NCBI RefSeq assembly: GCF_014695775.1
Contig: NZ_JACJOX010000017.1
Coordinates: 248,001 to 312,000, forward strand
DNA: 64,000 nt
Reading direction: 5' to 3'
Source of the DNA: Leptolyngbya sp. FACHB-60
GTDB lineage: Bacteria > Cyanobacteriota > Cyanobacteriia > Phormidesmidales > Phormidesmidaceae
The notes under the pieces are model-generated. The model was not told the origin of the DNA, did not search any database, and worked only from the letters and a program-made list of their open reading frames with translations. The position numbers were made by a program, and so were the translations under genes. Below are positions 63,680-64,000 of the stretch, in pieces; positions within the stretch are counted from its first letter, which is position 1; every line of letters starts with the position of its first letter.

Positions 63680-63714
63680 ATTGTAGAGGGAGCAACGGCC
63701 ACCCCCTCTACAAT
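63680..63714 (-). terminator. Hairpin after ndhE
   Basis: Inverted repeat ATTGTAGAGGG (63680-63690) / CCCTCTACAAT (63704-63714), 11 bp with a 13-nt loop. It lies 26 nt beyond the ndhE stop. The T-run on the minus strand is weak, so termination may be partial and allow reading into nadK. Confidence 0.6.
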
Positions 63715-63740
63715 CCAGATATTCTTACGCTTCGGCAGGC

Positions 63741-64000
63741 CTACCACTTGAGCAAGTTGAACTGCTCCATATCCACGGTGTCACGGTTGCGGTAGATCGA
63801 GAGCACAATGGCCAAGCCCACTGCCGCCTCGGCGGCCGCAATACTAATCACAAACACCGCAAACACCTGACCGTTGATGCCTACCGGGTCGAGGTAGTTC
63901 GAAAACGCCAGCAGGTTCAGGTTGACCGCATTTAGCATCAGCTCAATGGACATCAGCACGCGAATGACGTTACGGCTGTTAACCAAGCCATAGATGCCAA
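63741..64000 (-). CDS. ndhE: NAD(P)H dehydrogenase subunit NdhE (NuoK), 5' part outside window
   Basis: The visible C-terminal 86 residues match NuoK/Ndh[21 protein letters not shown] (conserved membrane Glu), [21 protein letters not shown], and [18 protein letters not shown] at the end. The gene has two more helices here; the family is about 100 residues, so roughly 15 residues including the start lie beyond base 64000. The frame is open to the window edge (GIYGLVNS). It is probably the last gene of an ndhAIGE operon running in from the right. Confidence 0.96.
   Translation of the reverse strand, partial: GIYGLVNSRNVIRVLMSIELMLNAVNLNLLAFSNYLDPVGINGQVFAVFVISIAAAEAAVGLAIVLSIYRNRDTVDMEQFNLLKW

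Overview
The window is a stretch of cyanobacterial chromosome. This rests on the cyanobacterial/plastid marker genes ycf3, ndhE, gatC, ccsA and glgC, on several small cyanobacterial families (DUF3288, DUF3177 and others), and on very frequent HIP1 octamers (GCGATCGC) in genes and spacers. Moderately high GC and large sensor kinases fit a filamentous Leptolyngbya/Nodosilinea-like lineage, but that placement is inference. I saw no rRNA, tRNA, CRISPR array, intact insertion sequence or prophage.

Layout. 64-3714 (minus) is a tightly overlapping nickel/cobalt ECF uptake operon (lipoprotein, CbiL/NikL-like protein, CbiM, CbiQ, CbiO). 3997-9353 holds a geranylgeranyl-reductase-family flavoprotein, a SLATT/DUF4231 gene interrupted by an amber codon, a glycosyltransferase, a glycerophosphodiesterase, a 2OG-Fe(II) oxygenase, a DinB gene broken by a one-base frameshift, and a GNAT acetyltransferase. 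9383-11330 carries a DUF433/DUF5615 pair, an AT-rich orphan and a NERD protein. 11412-18487 is a carbohydrate region: a processive-type GT2, an acyltransferase-3 with an added C-terminal domain, a GH1 beta-glucosidase, a YaaW protein and an exported GH10 xylanase. 18539-30515 runs from a divergent photolyase/cryptochrome through DUF3352, CcsA and an MscS channel to a response regulator, a tandem ArsA/Get3 ATPase, DUF3105 and a MerR regulator with a recognisable MerR-type promoter.

30661-37018 (plus) contains mnmA, a second DUF433/DUF5615 pair, DUF3288, ggt, an FTR1 permease and glmU. 37025-41715 (minus) holds small conserved proteins, an MFS carrier, an SDR and a CsbD stress protein. 42358-48326 contains a 1023-residue membrane-anchored repeat protein, glgC, and a 224-residue membrane protein that shares the repeat protein's N-terminal membrane module. 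48480-54637 has a response regulator, a MITE-like element, a 1371-residue hybrid kinase and cysH. 55008-60700 has a PuuE-type deacetylase, an SRA-HNH nuclease, a HepT/MntA toxin-antitoxin pair and a TRAP transporter. The end carries gatC, ycf3, nadK and the 3' part of ndhE.

The most unusual items are the repeat protein with its shared membrane module, the SRA-HNH plus HepT/MntA islet, the MITE with a 6-bp target duplication, and two genes broken by single-base changes.
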